Of a DNA stretch of 5,739 nucleotides, positions 1 through 5,739 are shown piece by piece. The number at the start of each line of letters is the position of its first letter. Within the stretch, counting starts at the first letter, position 1. Under the pieces are notes generated by a model. It was given only the letters and a program-made list of their open reading frames with translations. It had not been told where the DNA came from and made no database searches. This stretch comes from an uncultured Clostridium sp. (GTDB lineage Bacteria; Bacillota; Clostridia; TANB77; CAG-508), in NCBI GenBank assembly GCA_945610215.1, contig CALYZR010000049.1, forward strand, positions 1-5,739, in the 5' to 3' direction. The translations under genes were made by a program, and so were the position numbers.

Positions 1-781
1 ATTTAATTGCAATTCCACTTAAAGTTTCTCCTCTTATAACTTTAATATATTTAAAACTCTGATTTTTGTCTGGTACTGCATCTTTTGAAATTTCTGATGT
101 GTCATTTAAAAATATTCCACTAGTAAAGTAATCTCTATCCACATTTCCTTCTATTCCATCTGTCCTCCCTCTGTCTGAATATTGAAAACCTACCCAAGAA
201 TTCCACTTTCCATTACTTTCTGGCTCTTCTACAAAATAATCTGCAACCCAAATAGGATAATCTTTCGCTAGTTCTTTACTAAATACTGTCCTTGCATTAT
301 ATGCATCACTATAAATTACACATTCTTTTTGACTTAATTTTTCTACTGTTTCTAAAAAAGCTCTTGAAATCTCATTTATTTCACTTACACTTAATCCATC
401 AAACACTTCAAAATCCATTGCAAGTCTACAGTTTGGTTCTAATCCTTTTATATTATTAACAAAAAATTCTGCCTCTTCTCTTGCTTCTTCCACACTTTTT
501 GCTGTTAAAAAATGATAAAATCCGACTCTTATTCCATTTGCTTTTGCTTTTTCATAATTTTCTCTAAAATATGGATCAACATAGTTTGTTCCTTCACTTG
601 TTCTAATATACACTACTTCAATTCCTGCTCTTGCAACTTCTCCAAAATCTATGTTTCCTTGCCATTCGCTTACATCTATTCCATTATATAACTTCTCTGA
701 TGATTGAGAAAAAGCAAATATTGAAGTCCCAATTGTTATAACTATCACTGCAAGTAAAATACTAAAAAAAATTTTTTTCAT
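1..781 (-). CDS. Secreted GH25 muramidase (lysozyme) with C-terminal LysM, 3' part cut by window edge
   Basis: A glycoside hydrolase family 25 enzyme, which cleaves the N-acetylmuramic acid to N-acetylglucosamine bond of peptidoglycan outside the cell. I translated 260 codons without a stop; the frame runs off the left edge. Residues 1 to about 27 form a signal peptide (KK, then a hydrophobic stretch to about residue 24). The GH25 domain spans about 32-222. It has the IDVSEWQG motif (catalytic Asp36), FYHF at 88-91, AMDFE (Asp123 and Glu125, the family's acid pair), WVADY at 178-182 and the closing GNVDRDYF motif (Asp215). From about 244, YIKVIRGETLSGIA matches the start of a LysM peptidoglycan-binding repeat, so the complete protein carries at least one wall-anchoring repeat at its C-terminus. 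The ATG at 781-779 has a strong AGGAGG site 5 nt upstream. It is divergent from ddh. The role could be autolysis, wall remodelling or attack on other bacteria; sequence alone does not decide. Family assignment is secure. Confidence 0.93.
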   Translation of the reverse strand, partial: MKKIFFSILLAVIVITIGTSIFAFSQSSEKLYNGIDVSEWQGNIDFGEVARAGIEVVYIRTSEGTNYVDPYFRENYEKAKANGIRVGFYHFLTAKSVEEAREEAEFFVNNIKGLEPNCRLAMDFEVFDGLSVSEINEISRAFLETVEKLSQKECVIYSDAYNARTVFSKELAKDYPIWVADYFVEEPESNGKWNSWVGFQYSDRGRTDGIEGNVDRDYFTSGIFLNDTSEISKDAVPDKNQSFKYIKVIRGETLSGIAIK

Positions 782-830
782 AAATACCTCCTCTTAAAAT
801 TTTATGATTAATATTTTTGTTTATTACTAT

Positions 831-859
831 TTGACTTTTAAATTAATTTTGTATAAAAT
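831..859 (+). promoter_or_regulatory. Candidate sigma-A-type promoter for ddh
   Basis: TTGACT at 831-836 (5 of 6 against TTGACA) and TAAAAT at 854-859 (5 of 6 against TATAAT) are separated by 17 nt, the preferred spacing. Transcription would start near 866, leaving a leader of about 73 nt before the ddh ATG, with a GAGG ribosome site at 927-930. The background is very AT-rich, so chance -10 matches are common, but the TTGACT with exact spacing makes this the best candidate. I found no equally good promoter on the minus strand for the muramidase. Confidence 0.6.
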
Positions 860-873
860 CTTACTATTACATA

Positions 874-893
874 ATACATATATAAATATGTAT
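874..893. repeat. Perfect 8-bp inverted repeat in ddh leader (hairpin or operator)
   Basis: ATACATAT, the 4-nt loop ATAA, then ATATGTAT form a perfect 20-bp palindrome. If the promoter at 831-859 is used, this lies about 8 to 27 nt into the ddh transcript, where it could fold as a weak A/U stem; as DNA it could be an operator. The composition is almost entirely A/T, so a palindrome of this length could arise by chance. No known regulator site is recognised. Confidence 0.35.
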
Positions 894-938
894 GTATTCA
901 CTTCATATATTTTTATATAGAAAAAAGAGGTATTTAAA

Positions 939-1922
939 ATGAAAGAAAAAATCAAAGTTGCAATCGTCGGTTACGGTAATCTTGGGAAAGGAGTAGAAAG
1001 TCAACTTAGCAAAAATCCAGATATGGAATTAGTTTGCATTTTTACAAGGCGTAATCCTTCAAAATTAAATGTAAAATCTAGCGTTCCAGTAGTAAGTTTA
1101 GAAACTATTAAGGATTGGCAAGGAAAAATTGATGTTGTTTTTCTTTGTGGTGGTTCGGCGACAGATTTACCTGTTCAAGGACCAATGGTTGCTTCTATGT
1201 TTAATACTGTTGATAGTTTTGATACACACGCAAAAGCACCAGACTATGCAAAATCTATGGATGAGGCTTCCAAAAAAGCAGGTACAATTGCTATGACATC
1301 AATAGGTTGGGACCCTGGTCTATTTTCTAACATGAGACTTCTTATTAAATCTATTCTTCCTAATTCAAAAATCTATACTTTTTGGGGAGATGGCGTTAGC
1401 CAAGGCCATTCTGATGCAATTAGAAGAATTGATGGGGTAAAAAATGCTATACAATACACACTTCCTGTTAAGGAAGCAATGCAAAAAGTTAGAAATGGCG
1501 AAACTCCTGAATTTACAAAAAGAGAAATGCATACAAGATTATGCTATGTTGTAGCAGAAGATGGAGCAAATAAACTAGAAATTGAAGAAAAAATTAAAAA
1601 TATGCCATATTACTTTGATGAATATGATACTACTGTAAATTTTGTAACAGAGGAAGAGCTATTAGAATCTCATTCAAAATTGCCACATGGTGGAACAGTA
1701 ATTGGAGTTGGTGAGACTACTGAGGGTACAAAACAAGTTGTAGAATTTTCTTTAAATTTAGATTCAAATCCTGAATTTACTTCTTCGGTTTTAATTGCTT
1801 ATGCACGTGCTACATATAAAATGTGGCAGAATGGTGAAAGAGGATATAAGAATTTTTCTGATGTTCCTCCAAAATATTTATCAGACATAGATTACAACGA
1901 AATTATTAAAAACGTTTTATAA
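939..1922 (+). CDS. ddh: meso-Diaminopimelate D-dehydrogenase (EC 1.4.1.16)
   Basis: A cytosolic NADP-dependent enzyme that reductively aminates L-tetrahydrodipicolinate directly to meso-2,6-diaminopimelate. This bypasses the longer acetylase or succinylase routes and supplies both lysine and the peptidoglycan cross-link residue. The 327 residues match the family's usual length (about 320-330). The N-terminal Rossmann fold shows VGYGNLG at 10-16, and FTRR at 35-38 fits the paired arginines that bind the NADP 2'-phosphate in Corynebacterium Ddh. Family motifs follow: CGGSATDLP at 70-78, SFDTHAK at 93-99, SIGWDPGLFS at 121-130 (substrate-site Trp and Asp), FWGDGVSQGHS at 148-158, HTR at 198-200 and LPHGG at 248-252. 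The ATG at 939 has GAGG 8 nt upstream. It appears to be a single-gene unit, with a hairpin-bearing spacer after it. No truncation or missing key motif is seen. Confidence 0.95.
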   Translation: MKEKIKVAIVGYGNLGKGVESQLSKNPDMELVCIFTRRNPSKLNVKSSVPVVSLETIKDWQGKIDVVFLCGGSATDLPVQGPMVASMFNTVDSFDTHAKAPDYAKSMDEASKKAGTIAMTSIGWDPGLFSNMRLLIKSILPNSKIYTFWGDGVSQGHSDAIRRIDGVKNAIQYTLPVKEAMQKVRNGETPEFTKREMHTRLCYVVAEDGANKLEIEEKIKNMPYYFDEYDTTVNFVTEEELLESHSKLPHGGTVIGVGETTEGTKQVVEFSLNLDSNPEFTSSVLIAYARATYKMWQNGERGYKNFSDVPPKYLSDIDYNEIIKNVL

Positions 1923-1928
1923 ATTATA

Positions 1929-1984
1929 AAGTGGGAAGTTTAAAGTGCGGAAATATAACAAATCACACTTCATACTTCTCACTT
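1929..1984. repeat. Imperfect inverted repeat made of AAGTNNN heptads
   Basis: The left arm (1929-1949) reads AAGTGGG, AAGTTTA, AAGTGCG. The right arm (1964-1984), read on the minus strand, is AAGTGAG, AAGTATG, AAGTGTG. The arms agree at 17 of 21 positions and enclose a 14-nt A-rich loop (1950-1963). In RNA of plus sense one of the four differences becomes a G-U pair. So it is both a hairpin and a 7-nt periodic repeat. It starts 7 nt after the ddh stop codon. It could act as a transcription barrier or mRNA 3' stabiliser, but only a short TTTT (1989-1992) follows, so it is not a classical intrinsic terminator. It resembles a dispersed intergenic repeat unit, but only one copy is in the window. 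Confidence 0.65.
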
Positions 1985-2031
1985 CATGTTTTGTACATAA
2001 AAAGGCAGCTCTTTACCAATATTCTAAATAA

Positions 2032-2060
2032 TTGCAAATCCATGTAATATATGTTAATAT
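2032..2060 (+). promoter_or_regulatory. Possible promoter for the mscS-pflX unit
   Basis: TTGCAA (2032-2037), a 17-nt spacer, then TAATAT (2055-2060), preceded by an extended -10 TG at 2052-2053. Each hexamer matches consensus at only 4 of 6 positions. Transcription would start near 2067, giving a leader of only about 11 nt, barely covering the GGTGAT ribosome site. The call is weak in this AT-rich context; read-through from ddh past the hairpin is the alternative. Confidence 0.35.
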
Positions 2061-2077
2061 AAGTATTGGTGATAAAT

Positions 2078-3142
2078 ATGAAGTTTTTAAATGAAATATT
2101 AGATTTTTTTAAAAATCTTACTATTGAAAATGCAATAGATATTGGAATAGGACTAGCGATTATTGTAATTTTTAAAATAATAAGTTCACCTCTTGCATAT
2201 ATCATAGTAAAGATGTTTAAATTTAAAGTTAAAGATAAAAATAAAATTAAAAATAATGGATTTTACAAACCATTAAAAACATTCTTTATCGTTCTTGGAA
2301 TATACATTGGATTTATGGTATTAAAATTACCATCTGATATTTTTAGTATTATAACTAAAGCATTTAGGATATGCGTTATACTACTTATTACAAGAGGATT
2401 TTCTAATTTATTTGATTCTAACTCTGAATCATTTGCTAAGTTACGCGAAAAGATTAATTTTAATGGAAATGACACAACAATTAACTTTTTTAGCAAAGTA
2501 GCAAAAGTACTAATTTATATAATTGCAGGATTTATTCTAATTACCGAACTTGGTTATGACTTAGGCGGATTAGCTACAGGTCTTGGAATTAGTAGTGTTG
2601 TAATTGCTCTTGCTGCACAAGATATTGCAAAAAGCTTTTTAGCAGGTATTTCTATAATATCTGATAAACCTTTTGAAATCGGTGATTTTATCACAGTTGG
2701 AGACCTTTCTGGAACTGTTGAAGATATTACTTTTAGAACCACGAGAATAAGAAATGCAGAAAATCAAGTTATAGTTTTTCCAAATAGTATTTTAACAGAC
2801 AATAATATTATAAATTCATCTAGAAGAGATAGTAGAAGATTTTATCTTATACTTACACTCGAGCTAGATACTCCATTAGAAAAAGTATCTGAATTAACAG
2901 AAAATATAAAATTAGCATTAACAACACATCCACAAATTATTAATGAAAGCGTAAAAGTATTTTTTCAAACAATTTCGGCAAACGGAATTGATTTGTCAAT
3001 TGATTTTAAAACCAGTGTTTTAGAATATGTTGATTACCTAAAATTCAAAGAAGAAATAAACTATACTTTGTTAGACATGGTTAATAAAGCAAACATAGCT
3101 CTTGCATATCCATCACAATCAATATATTTAAAAAAGGATTAA
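2078..3142 (+). CDS. MscS-family small-conductance mechanosensitive channel
   Basis: A cytoplasmic-membrane channel that opens under membrane tension and releases small solutes during hypo-osmotic shock. I chose the ATG at 2078 (354 residues) because GGTGAT at 2068-2073 complements the 16S 3' end at proper spacing; the upstream in-frame TTG (2066) and GTG (2069) overlap that site. Hydrophobic helices lie at about 22-47, 67-83, 92-108 and 142-158. The glycine/alanine-rich pore helix is at about 163-190 (GLATGLGISSVV, then ALAAQDIAKSFLAG), the family signature. The beta domain follows at about 197-250 with KPFEIGDFI, GTVEDITFRTTRIR and the VFPNS motif, and then the alpha/beta cytoplasmic vestibule domain (about 255-345). 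With one or more helices before the MscS core it is larger than minimal MscS (286 aa in E. coli). Its 3' end carries the ribosome site of the next gene 3 bp downstream, so the two are probably co-transcribed. Confidence 0.93.
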   Translation: MKFLNEILDFFKNLTIENAIDIGIGLAIIVIFKIISSPLAYIIVKMFKFKVKDKNKIKNNGFYKPLKTFFIVLGIYIGFMVLKLPSDIFSIITKAFRICVILLITRGFSNLFDSNSESFAKLREKINFNGNDTTINFFSKVAKVLIYIIAGFILITELGYDLGGLATGLGISSVVIALAAQDIAKSFLAGISIISDKPFEIGDFITVGDLSGTVEDITFRTTRIRNAENQVIVFPNSILTDNNIINSSRRDSRRFYLILTLELDTPLEKVSELTENIKLALTTHPQIINESVKVFFQTISANGIDLSIDFKTSVLEYVDYLKFKEEINYTLLDMVNKANIALAYPSQSIYLKKD

Positions 3143-3145
3143 AAA

Positions 3146-4034
3146 ATGTTAGATAGTTGTACTTTATGCCCACATAATTGTAAAGTTAATAGATTAGAAG
3201 GAAAAAAAGGTAGATGTAAGTGTGATAATACATTAAAAATTTCACTTGCATCTTTACATATGTTCGAAGAACCCTGTATTAGTGGTACAAATGGCTCTGG
3301 AACTGTTTTTTTTACTAATTGTAATTTAAATTGTATATATTGCCAAAACCACGAAATTAGTCAAGAACGGAAAAGGTAAGGAAATTACAATAGAAGATCT
3401 TGCTAATATTTTTATTAAACAACAAAAAAAAGGAGCTCATAATATAAATTTAGTAACTCCTACAATGTATGTGTACCAAATAATTGAAGCAATTAAAATT
3501 GCAAGGAAAAATGGTTTAACAATTCCAATTATATATAATTCTAATGGATACGAAAATATAGAAACTATAAGAAAGTTAGATGGATACATTGATGTTTATC
3601 TACCTGACTTAAAATATTACTCAAATGAATTATCAAAAAAATATTCTAATGTAGATAATTATTTTGAAATTGCAACAAAAGCTATAAAAGAAATGTATTT
3701 TCAGGTTGGAAATGCTGTTTTTGATGATAGCAATATTATTCAAAAAGGTGTCATTATTCGTCATTTGGTTCTTCCAAATCATATTCAAAACACTAAAAAC
3801 ATTTTAAAATGGATTGACGAAAATATGCCAAAAGATATTTATGTAAGTATAATGGCTCAGTATTTTCCAACTTATAAAGCAAAAAATGATAATTTAATAA
3901 ATAGAAAGTTAAATAAAAAAGAATATAATGAAGTTTTAAACTACTTATATTCTCTAAATTTGCGAAATGGTTATATCCAAGATTTAGGAAGTCACGAAGA
4001 AGAATATGTTCCTAATTTTAATTTAAGCTTCTAA
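3146..4034 (+). pseudogene. PflX-like radical SAM protein (COG1313 type), interrupted by a frameshift
   Basis: A homologue of pyruvate formate-lyase activating enzymes, of the PflX group; its substrate is not established. The first segment (77 codons, ATG at 3146, AGGA at 3135-3138) stops with TAA at 3377-3379. It carries CTLCPHNC and RCKC near the N-terminus (Cys5, 8, 12, 24, 26), the EEPCISG and GSGTVFF motifs, and the radical SAM cluster motif CNLNCIYC (Cys59, 63, 66). The rest continues in the +1-shifted frame: GKGKEITIEDLA begins at 3369, followed by GAHNINLVTPT, IPIIYNSNGYE, DVYLPDLKYY, IRHLVLP, MAQYFP and GYIQDLGSH, ending at 4034. Rejoined, it would be about 295 residues, the normal family length. 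Both halves are well conserved, so either the lesion is recent or it is a sequencing error. The first ATG in the second frame (3465) lies inside the conserved core and is not a natural start. The gene converges with the acyltransferase and overlaps it by 12 bp. Confidence 0.85.
3362..3379 (+). other. Frameshift site in the radical SAM gene
   Basis: The first frame reads CAA GAA CGG AAA AGG TAA, that is Q-E-R-K-R-stop. Removing one base at or near C3368 gives Q-E-G-K-G-K-E and continues into the conserved downstream frame. Restoring two lost A bases before the C would give Q-E-N-G-K-G-K-E, which also fits the family well. The site sits just after the radical SAM cysteines and next to short A runs, where indels and sequencing errors are common. 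Confidence 0.85.
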
Positions 4035-4778
4035 TTCTTGTTTCATTTTTAGATAAACATCATTTTTTAATTTTTCTGCCGACTGTTTTTTATCTAGACT
4101 TTGGTCTGGGTAAATTGCTGGCAATACATAAAGCTCTATAAAGGGCTTCTTTTTTATATATTTTCTTATTCCGTATGGTTTAACAAATTTGTACACCATT
4201 GGCACAATTGGAACATTGTTTTCTACTGCTAGTTTAAATGCTCCATCTTTAAAATTTCTTAATTTTTTGTAATATGGCCATAATGATGCTTCTGGGTAAA
4301 AGTGCACAGTTTTATTTTCTTTTAATAATTTATTTATTGATAAAAAGAATTTTTCTTTATTGTGTAATTCTTCTGGTATTGGAAATGCATGTAATAACCT
4401 AATAATGTGCCTAATTACTGGTATTTCAAAATTTGATTTAATGCTTATAAAATATAAACTCTTAGGAGTATTTGCAATTGCATTCATTGTACAATCCATT
4501 GGATGCACATGATTAGATACTGTTATTTTTCCTGTTTTTATTTTTGTAAGGTTTTCTCTTCCATATATCTTAAAATTGTACATTATTTTGTTATATACAA
4601 CCAATATTGGCCAAACTATTATATATAACAACGTTGAAGCAATATTAAATAATATTCCCTCTTTAATATAACTATAATCTTCATCTATTTCTATATCTAA
4701 TGGAGTCCACATGTTTATTATATGCTCATCTTCATTTTCTAAATTTTCTTCAATTTTTTCTATATTCTCTAATTGCAT
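4023..4778 (-). CDS. PlsC-like lysophospholipid/glycerophosphate acyltransferase
   Basis: A membrane-associated acyltransferase of the PlsC (LPLAT) superfamily, which transfers an acyl chain to a glycerol-phosphate-type acceptor, typically 1-acyl-glycerol-3-phosphate to phosphatidic acid. I prefer the ATG at 4778-4776 (251 residues), with GAAGGA about 10 nt upstream; an in-frame TTG at 4784 is the alternative. An acidic N-terminus (about 1-37) precedes a hydrophobic segment (about 42-64). The catalytic HX4D motif is NHVHPMD at 89-95 (His90, Asp95). Motif III reads FYPEAS at 160-165 (Glu163) where classical PlsC has FPEGTR, and the family's VPIVPM is at 189-194. The altered motif III leaves the acceptor uncertain: lysophosphatidate, or a product of the adjacent glycosyltransferase. 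The first 29 bp overlap the 3' end of that gene, implying translational coupling in one operon. The TAA at 4025-4023 lies within the convergent radical SAM gene's end. Confidence 0.87.
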   Translation of the reverse strand: MQLENIEKIEENLENEDEHIINMWTPLDIEIDEDYSYIKEGILFNIASTLLYIIVWPILVVYNKIMYNFKIYGRENLTKIKTGKITVSNHVHPMDCTMNAIANTPKSLYFISIKSNFEIPVIRHIIRLLHAFPIPEELHNKEKFFLSINKLLKENKTVHFYPEASLWPYYKKLRNFKDGAFKLAVENNVPIVPMVYKFVKPYGIRKYIKKKPFIELYVLPAIYPDQSLDKKQSAEKLKNDVYLKMKQELEA

Positions 4779-5739
4779 CCTCAAACATTCCTTCTATTTT
4801 TTTCATGCTTTTTTCTATTCTGTAATTTTCTGCATGCTCGGCATATTTTGTTTCCATTTGTTTTCTTTCTGCTTCATTTTCAATCCAATAATCAATTTTT
4901 TTAGCTAAATCATCACTGTTTCCAGCTTCAAACAAACTTCTTTCATCTAATGCAAATTGTGGCGTTGCAGATTTTGGACTATTTGCAATTATTGGAACTA
5001 TACCACAAGCAAATGCTTCTATACAAGAAATTGCTTCTATTTCTGCATCTGCAGAATGTACATAAAGATCTGTCATTCCAAGCAACTCTAATAGTTGTTC
5101 TTTATCAAAAAAGTTTATTACTGGTTTATTTACTAGTTTTTCTCCCGTTTTTTTATATTTATTATATTTAGGTCCTTTTCCTGCAAGTACTAGCTGAATT
5201 TTATCACTATATTTTGATTTAGAAATTGCATCAAATATTAAGTCTTGTCTTTTTTCGTTTGACAGTCTACCTATCATTGTAATTACAAATTTATCTTTAA
5301 ATTCTGGACTTTTTTCATTTTTTCTATATTTAAATTCTGGTCCTACTCCATTTGATATTACATAAGTTTTTGCAGTATACCCATGTTCTTTTAATTCGTT
5401 TGCTATAAAATTACTTGGACAATGAATATGTTTAAATTTATTAAAAAACTTATCTCTAAAAAATTCATATATTTTATCATTTACTTTTGTATTTTTTCCA
5501 AGTCCTATTGTATATGTTATATTTTCTGGTTGCACATGAAAAGCTGCTGTACGTGGTGTTCCTAATTTTTCTGCAATTTCTAATGCTTCATAGGATAAGA
5601 AAAATGGCATATAGAAATGGACCACATCAACTTTTGAAATAGCTTCTTCTAATACATCTTTATTAGGAATTGCAAAAGTCATACCTTGTGACCTTATTAT
5701 TTTAGAAACTATTATTGGTAATGGCAATTTTTTAACCAC
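4750..5739 (-). CDS. GT4-family glycosyltransferase (probable glycolipid synthesis), 5' part cut by window edge
   Basis: A GT-B fold, retaining family 4 glycosyltransferase that moves a sugar from a nucleotide-sugar donor to an acceptor. The last 329 residues are present. The frame is open to the window edge, and the GTG there is unlikely to be the true start because the first part of the N-terminal acceptor domain, probably some 50-70 residues, is missing. Visible parts (counting from the edge): the rest of the N-terminal domain with DVVHFYMPF at 38-46 and AAFHVQPEN at 65-73; CPSNF at 107-111; ISNGVGPEF at 128-136; the donor-domain GRLSNEKRQ at 157-165, whose Arg and Lys fit the donor-phosphate contacts; LAGKGP at 185-190; and the EX7E motif with Glu233 and Glu241 followed by AFACGIVPI. 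The overlap with an acyltransferase and the resemblance to diacylglycerol glucosyltransferases favour a membrane glycolipid role, but donor and acceptor are inferred. An exopolysaccharide enzyme is the alternative. Confidence 0.88.
   Translation of the reverse strand: MVKKLPLPIIVSKIIRSQGMTFAIPNKDVLEEAISKVDVVHFYMPFFLSYEALEIAEKLGTPRTAAFHVQPENITYTIGLGKNTKVNDKIYEFFRDKFFNKFKHIHCPSNFIANELKEHGYTAKTYVISNGVGPEFKYRKNEKSPEFKDKFVITMIGRLSNEKRQDLIFDAISKSKYSDKIQLVLAGKGPKYNKYKKTGEKLVNKPVINFFDKEQLLELLGMTDLYVHSADAEIEAISCIEAFACGIVPIIANSPKSATPQFALDERSLFEAGNSDDLAKKIDYWIENEAERKQMETKYAEHAENYRIEKSMKKIEGMFEDAIREYRKN

Noticed and set aside
898..906. TCACTTCAT at 898-906 recurs at 1979-1987 as a possible shared repeat
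   Set aside because: Nine identical bases with no similar flanks are within chance for two AT-rich spacers; the upstream copy lacks the heptad pattern.
1929..1992. Calling the heptad hairpin a rho-independent terminator for ddh
   Set aside because: The stem is AT-rich with internal mismatches and is followed by only four T residues, so it lacks the GC-rich stem and U tract.
1994..2026. Small hairpin around AAAGGCAGCTCTTT downstream of ddh
   Set aside because: Only about four terminal base pairs form around an AGCT core, with no T tract after it.
1984..2205. Minus-strand open frame antisense to the start of the mscS gene
   Set aside because: It has no recognisable product and lies opposite the ribosome site and first helix of a well-supported gene; such frames are expected in AT-rich coding DNA.
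2263..2742. Two short minus-strand open frames inside mscS
   Set aside because: They are antisense to conserved membrane and pore segments, with no homology seen and no ribosome site.
3365..3380. Programmed +1 frameshifting at AAA AGG TAA
   Set aside because: A stop codon sits at the shift point, but there is no prfB-like CTT TGA, no spaced upstream Shine-Dalgarno stimulator, and this family is not known to need recoding.
3465..4034. Treating the second radical SAM segment as an independent gene starting at ATG 3465
   Set aside because: Conserved family sequence begins about 32 codons earlier in the same frame, and no good ribosome site precedes this ATG; it is the rest of the interrupted gene.
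4711..5171. Short plus-strand open frames antisense to the glycosyltransferase and acyltransferase
   Set aside because: Their Phe/Leu/Ser-rich translation is what the reverse of Lys/Glu-rich coding sequence produces; no supporting motif.

Overview
The window is AT-rich (roughly 30% GC by eye), densely coded and built from Gram-positive-type genes. Strong GGAGG-like ribosome sites, a meso-diaminopimelate dehydrogenase, a secreted GH25 muramidase with a LysM repeat, a PflX-type radical SAM protein and a glycosyltransferase/acyltransferase pair together suggest a low-GC anaerobic Firmicute of the Clostridia. I cannot name the genus from sequence alone.

Layout. Positions 1-781 (minus strand) hold the N-terminal 260 residues of an exported GH25 lysozyme; the gene runs off the left edge just inside a LysM repeat. 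A 157-bp AT-rich divergent spacer (782-938) carries a good sigma-A-type promoter and an 8-bp-stem palindrome, and leads into ddh (939-1922, plus), the one-step meso-DAP synthesis enzyme. The next spacer (1923-2077) contains an imperfect hairpin whose arms are each three heptads of the form AAGTNNN, followed by a possible promoter. Then come an MscS-family mechanosensitive channel (2078-3142) and, 3 bp later, a pflX-like radical SAM gene (3146-4034) broken by a frameshift around 3368. On the opposite strand, converging with it and overlapping by 12 bp, is a PlsC-like acyltransferase (4023-4778). That gene overlaps by 29 bp the end of a GT4 glycosyltransferase (4750-5739), which is cut by the right edge.

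How the genes fit together. The left half concerns the cell wall: the muramidase cleaves peptidoglycan and Ddh supplies its meso-DAP, and the two are transcribed divergently from one spacer. The right half is membrane-related: the glycosyltransferase and acyltransferase are translationally coupled and plausibly act on the same glycolipid or phospholipid pathway. The MscS channel protects against osmotic downshock. The radical SAM protein has no known substrate.

I see no CRISPR array, phage, insertion sequence, toxin-antitoxin pair, tRNA or rRNA, and no convincing new multi-gene system. The observations most worth checking are the radical SAM frameshift and the heptad-built intergenic hairpin.
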